Below are positions 61,756 through 64,000 of a stretch of 64,000 bases of DNA, in pieces. The notes under the pieces were generated by a model. That model was not told the DNA's origin and did not search any database. It saw nothing but the letters and a program-made list of their open reading frames with translations. Numbering within the stretch: the first letter of the stretch is position 1; every line of letters begins with the position of its first letter. The position numbers and the translations under genes are program-made. Source of the stretch: Bacillus sp. B1-b2 (GTDB taxonomy: Bacteria > Bacillota > Bacilli > Bacillales > Cytobacillaceae); contig NZ_WEHU01000007.1 of the NCBI RefSeq assembly GCF_009183415.1, forward strand, positions 62,001-126,000. The letters are read 5' to 3'.

Positions 61756-62484
61756 ATGAAAAATTTCAAAAAAATTTCTAGAGAAGAATTAGTTATTTTA
61801 GATACAGAAAATAATGTAATTGTTAACTTCGACCATAAAGAAAAAATAACAAACATAAGAAATATTGAAGTACCTAATAATTTATCGATTGTGCAACAAA
61901 TGATAATTTCAAAATACTACTATATTTCTGATGATTTCCAAGAGTTAATATATATAAATAAAAATAATAAATACGAATATGATAATATTATATGCTTATT
62001 TAATAAAGGATATTATTGTTATAAGGACAATAATAAAATTGCTATTCTATTATCACACCCCAAACAGCAAGCTATTGATAATTTTAGAGACTCGGTGAAA
62101 AAGAATACTCTAAGCCCTTTTTTAAATTGTTTTTATAAGAAAAAAACGATAAATACATTGGTTAGTGACCCTGAAGAAATGGTGTCATTAGAGATGACTG
62201 AAACCGATCCTATTGTACCAGAGAAAAGAATATTAAGTTACTATTTACTTGACACACTATCTACTAATTCTTCATCAATAGATTCAGAACATAAACACTT
62301 ACTGAATTTTTTACAAAGTCATTATCCAATTAGCTTTGCTATTCCTTCACCGGATAATATTTCGTTAAATAGCGATATTAATAATAATTTGGGTATAAAC
62401 TTACTATCATCAATTTATAAAAAAATTGTATTTATAATAGATGATAAAGATAATAGTATTTTACAAATATCATTTTACAAATAA
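61756..62484 (+). CDS. hypothetical cytoplasmic protein
   Basis: 242 residues, low in complexity and very AT-rich in codon use, with many Asn, Ile and Lys. No membrane segments or signal. It begins right after the stop of the secreted-protein gene and lacks a clear ribosome site of its own, so translation is probably coupled. No function can be inferred; an immunity or export partner for the secreted protein is one possibility. Confidence 0.55.
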   Translation: MKNFKKISREELVILDTENNVIVNFDHKEKITNIRNIEVPNNLSIVQQMIISKYYYISDDFQELIYINKNNKYEYDNIICLFNKGYYCYKDNNKIAILLSHPKQQAIDNFRDSVKKNTLSPFLNCFYKKKTINTLVSDPEEMVSLEMTETDPIVPEKRILSYYLLDTLSTNSSSIDSEHKHLLNFLQSHYPISFAIPSPDNISLNSDINNNLGINLLSSIYKKIVFIIDDKDNSILQISFYK

Positions 62485-62489
62485 ATATA

Positions 62490-62530
62490 AAAGGTTGTAG
62501 AGAAAGAAGCAACTCCTCTACAACCTTTTT
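62490..62530 (+). terminator. Rho-independent terminator
   Basis: AAAAGGTTGTAGAG pairs with CTCTACAACCTTTT, followed by TTTTTA. It ends the two-gene unit. The following interval to 62733 holds nothing I can name. Confidence 0.75.
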
Positions 62531-62733
62531 ATATTTGCGAACCAACAGTCCGTATTTTATGTCCATTTTGGTGGATGTTCATTAATCCTTCTAAACGGCA
62601 GGTGCGAAATACTTCCACATCTTTTTTTTCTAGCAAGCTTCATTTAACTTTTTCTCTTTCTAAATTTTTTAGTAATAGGAATAATAAAGATGATTAAAAA
62701 ATCAAATAATTGTTTGAAAGAATAATAAAGTCG

Positions 62734-62964
62734 TTAATTTTCAAATACAATACCAATTATCCCCCTTATCCATTCATTACAATACTTTATTAATTCATTT
62801 TCTGTAATCGTCATTTTATCAAAAACTAGATATAGATTTTTACCACTATCCCCTGCATATTTAACGGTAATATCATATAATTCAAAAAGGCAAATCAATA
62901 ATAAGTTTTGATAATCCAATTCACCTTCTAGGGGCAGTACCAGCGTTCGTGCAACCAGGGGCAA
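62734..62964 (-). CDS. hypothetical small protein
   Basis: 76 residues beginning MPLVARTLVLPLEGELDY. Acidic; a mixed alpha-beta fold is likely. The codon and amino-acid pattern in the first 20 residues is more GC-rich than the rest, as if the start were fused to foreign DNA near two GGGGCA repeats (62933 and 62958). Possibly a truncated gene. Confidence 0.35.
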   Translation of the reverse strand: MPLVARTLVLPLEGELDYQNLLLICLFELYDITVKYAGDSGKNLYLVFDKMTITENELIKYCNEWIRGIIGIVFEN

Positions 62965-63010
62965 AGTAAATCTGAGAAATGATCGACAGAATTCCTTTGT
63001 CCGATGGTTG

Positions 63011-63571
63011 CTACTCGATTTTATTGTTATTTTGCATCTTACGATACAAAGTCATGCGAGAAATACCAGCCTTCTCGGCAGCATCAGTACGACTCAACCC
63101 TTGGTCCATAAGATACAAGGCATACTTAACCTTTTCCTCATCGGTTTTCGGTCTTCCAGGATATTTTCCTCGTTTCCTTGCAGCCAGAATCCCTTCTTTT
63201 GTCCGTTCAGAAGTTAAATCTCTCTCAAATTGAGCAATACCCGCAAAGATAGTAAACAACATTTTCCCATGTGCTGTTGTTGTATCAAGCCAGGATTCCT
63301 TTAAACTTTTTAAATGCGCTCCCTTTTGTGAGATGAGTTCTGTAATTTCAATAAGGTCTTTCGTAGAACGGGATAGACGAGTCAGATCCGTCACAACAAC
63401 CGTATCGTTCATTCGCAAAAATTCCAACATACGATTCAACTCCGGTCGCCCTCGTTTCGTACCAGTTACTTTTTCAAAGAAAATGCGATCACACCCAAAT
63501 TCTTCAAGTTGTTTCTTTTGGCGATCCAAATTTTGATCAAATGTAGAAACACGCATATAGCCAAACTTCAT
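63011..63571 (-). CDS. serine resolvase/invertase
   Basis: 186 residues from ATG 63571 (GAGGAGAGG upstream), the usual length. MKFGYMRVSTFDQNLDRQ with catalytic serine, TDLTRLSRSTKDL with both arginines, GRPKTDEEK linker and a C-terminal helix-turn-helix. All active residues are present, in contrast to the two recombinase-like proteins at 36971 and 41660. It is probably a plasmid multimer-resolution or Tn552-type recombinase. The AT-rich region up to 63740 is its likely res site. Confidence 0.9.
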   Translation of the reverse strand: MKFGYMRVSTFDQNLDRQKKQLEEFGCDRIFFEKVTGTKRGRPELNRMLEFLRMNDTVVVTDLTRLSRSTKDLIEITELISQKGAHLKSLKESWLDTTTAHGKMLFTIFAGIAQFERDLTSERTKEGILAARKRGKYPGRPKTDEEKVKYALYLMDQGLSRTDAAEKAGISRMTLYRKMQNNNKIE

Positions 63572-63697
63572 GTTCATCCTCTCCTCTATCAAATATTGTA
63601 CCAAAATCCATTCGTGATAAATATTGTTACGAATAATATTGTGACATATTTTTGTTACGCTCATTATACGAGTTAGCTAGACTAAAAGTTGATCATC

Positions 63698-63737
63698 ACT
63701 ACACGTAACAAAAATGTTCGTTTTTGTTACGTGTAGT
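63698..63737. repeat. perfect 17-bp-arm palindrome
   Basis: ACTACACGTAACAAAAA, loop TGTTCG, then the exact reverse complement, about 130 bp upstream of the resolvase. It resembles the palindrome at 23792. Smaller TTGTTACG repeats lie between it and the gene. The rest of the window to 64000 shows no supported gene. Confidence 0.7.
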
Positions 63738-64000
63738 ACAAAAAAAGCTTATTATTAAAAGTAATAATGTTTATGATATTTATTTTATGTACTATTTGGG
63801 ATCTAATATAATAAATAGAAAAGATAAGACTGATTTCTCCAACACTAAGGTGAATTAGCCTTGTCTTTATATGTCCAGAGCAAAAACGTGAATTTAATAC
63901 TGTAAGCAAATTTGAAATCTCTTAGCGTACAGAATATACGTCAATGTTATTTAATATTTGTTTTATTTAAGATAATCAATCAAAACATGCTGGTACTTTC

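Noticed and set aside
63727..63909. 60-residue minus-strand gene at the right edge
   Set aside because: No ribosome site and it begins inside a palindrome arm; nothing in the translation is recognisable.
1..64000. CRISPR arrays, tRNA or rRNA genes
   Set aside because: No regularly spaced identical repeats and no tRNA or rRNA-like sequence noticed by eye; the only short tandem repeats are the transposon-end sites.

Overview
The window reads as a low-GC Firmicutes accessory replicon, most likely a large plasmid of a Bacillaceae-type bacterium. Grounds: strong AGGAGG-type ribosome binding sites, frequent TTG and GTG starts, Gram-positive ArsB and CtaG families, a transposase and resolvase that I recognise as the Tn1546 type, and a backbone with a ParA-like ATPase, a primase-like DUF3854 protein, a private DNA sliding clamp and a Rad52-type annealing protein. 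No rRNA, tRNA or CRISPR array was seen.

Region 1 (about 1-18,700) is a sulfane-sulfur (persulfide) island, nearly all on the minus strand. It encodes rhodaneses, DsrE-like and TusA-like sulfur carriers, CxxC glutaredoxin-like proteins, two rhodanese-persulfide dioxygenase fusions, two TauE exporters, an MFS transporter, a third persulfide-dioxygenase-like hydrolase, a CsoR-family repressor with the CstR signature, and an ArsR-rhodanese fusion. The core block occurs twice (about 2.6-6.5 kb and 10.4-14.2 kb). ATACCC-N-GGGTAT palindromes lie in front of several of its genes. Two reading frames at the left edge contain in-frame TGA codons followed at 15-18 nt by near-identical hairpins. One is a HesB/IscA-like protein whose TGA replaces the conserved cysteine. 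These look like selenocysteine codons with SECIS elements. A methyltransferase gene and a small secreted-protein gene nearby are frameshifted.

Region 2 (19.0-22.8 kb) is a Tn1546-like Tn3-family module: resolvase, divergent transposase and one 38-bp inverted repeat. The other end was not found.

Region 3 (24,330-51,638) is best explained as one 27-kb Tn7-like transposon. Its ends are TGT...ACA, each with three TnsB-type repeats, inverted relative to each other and flanked by AATA on both sides. It carries tnsA, tnsB, tnsC and two divergent tniQ genes on the right. Cargo is a broken hydrolase-STAND NTPase gene, an arsenic block (ArsB, two ArsR, CoA-disulfide-reductase/rhodanese, flavoprotein, GNAT, MarR), an RNase J paralogue, an MFS transporter, two universal stress proteins, a SulP transporter, and two serine-recombinase-like proteins lacking the catalytic residues. 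It inserted exactly at the stop codon of the backbone DUF3854 gene, right end nearest the gene, as Tn7 does at glmS. A degenerate second right end lies inside at 42.5 kb beside a duplicated GNAT-MarR pair.

Region 4 (22.8-24.3 and 51.6-64 kb) is the backbone. Leftward: HTH regulator, ParA-like ATPase, DUF4258 and DUF3854. Rightward: one operon of Rad52-like protein, DnaN paralogue, two unknown proteins, a PRTRC-B/E2-like protein, a fusion of a PRTRC-C/ubiquitin-like segment to a JAB/JAMM peptidase, and a ThiF/E1-like enzyme. This is a compact ubiquitin-like conjugation cassette coupled to replication and recombination genes. Three backbone transcription units begin with terminator-like leader hairpins. 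The right edge holds a secreted protein, unknown genes and a serine resolvase.
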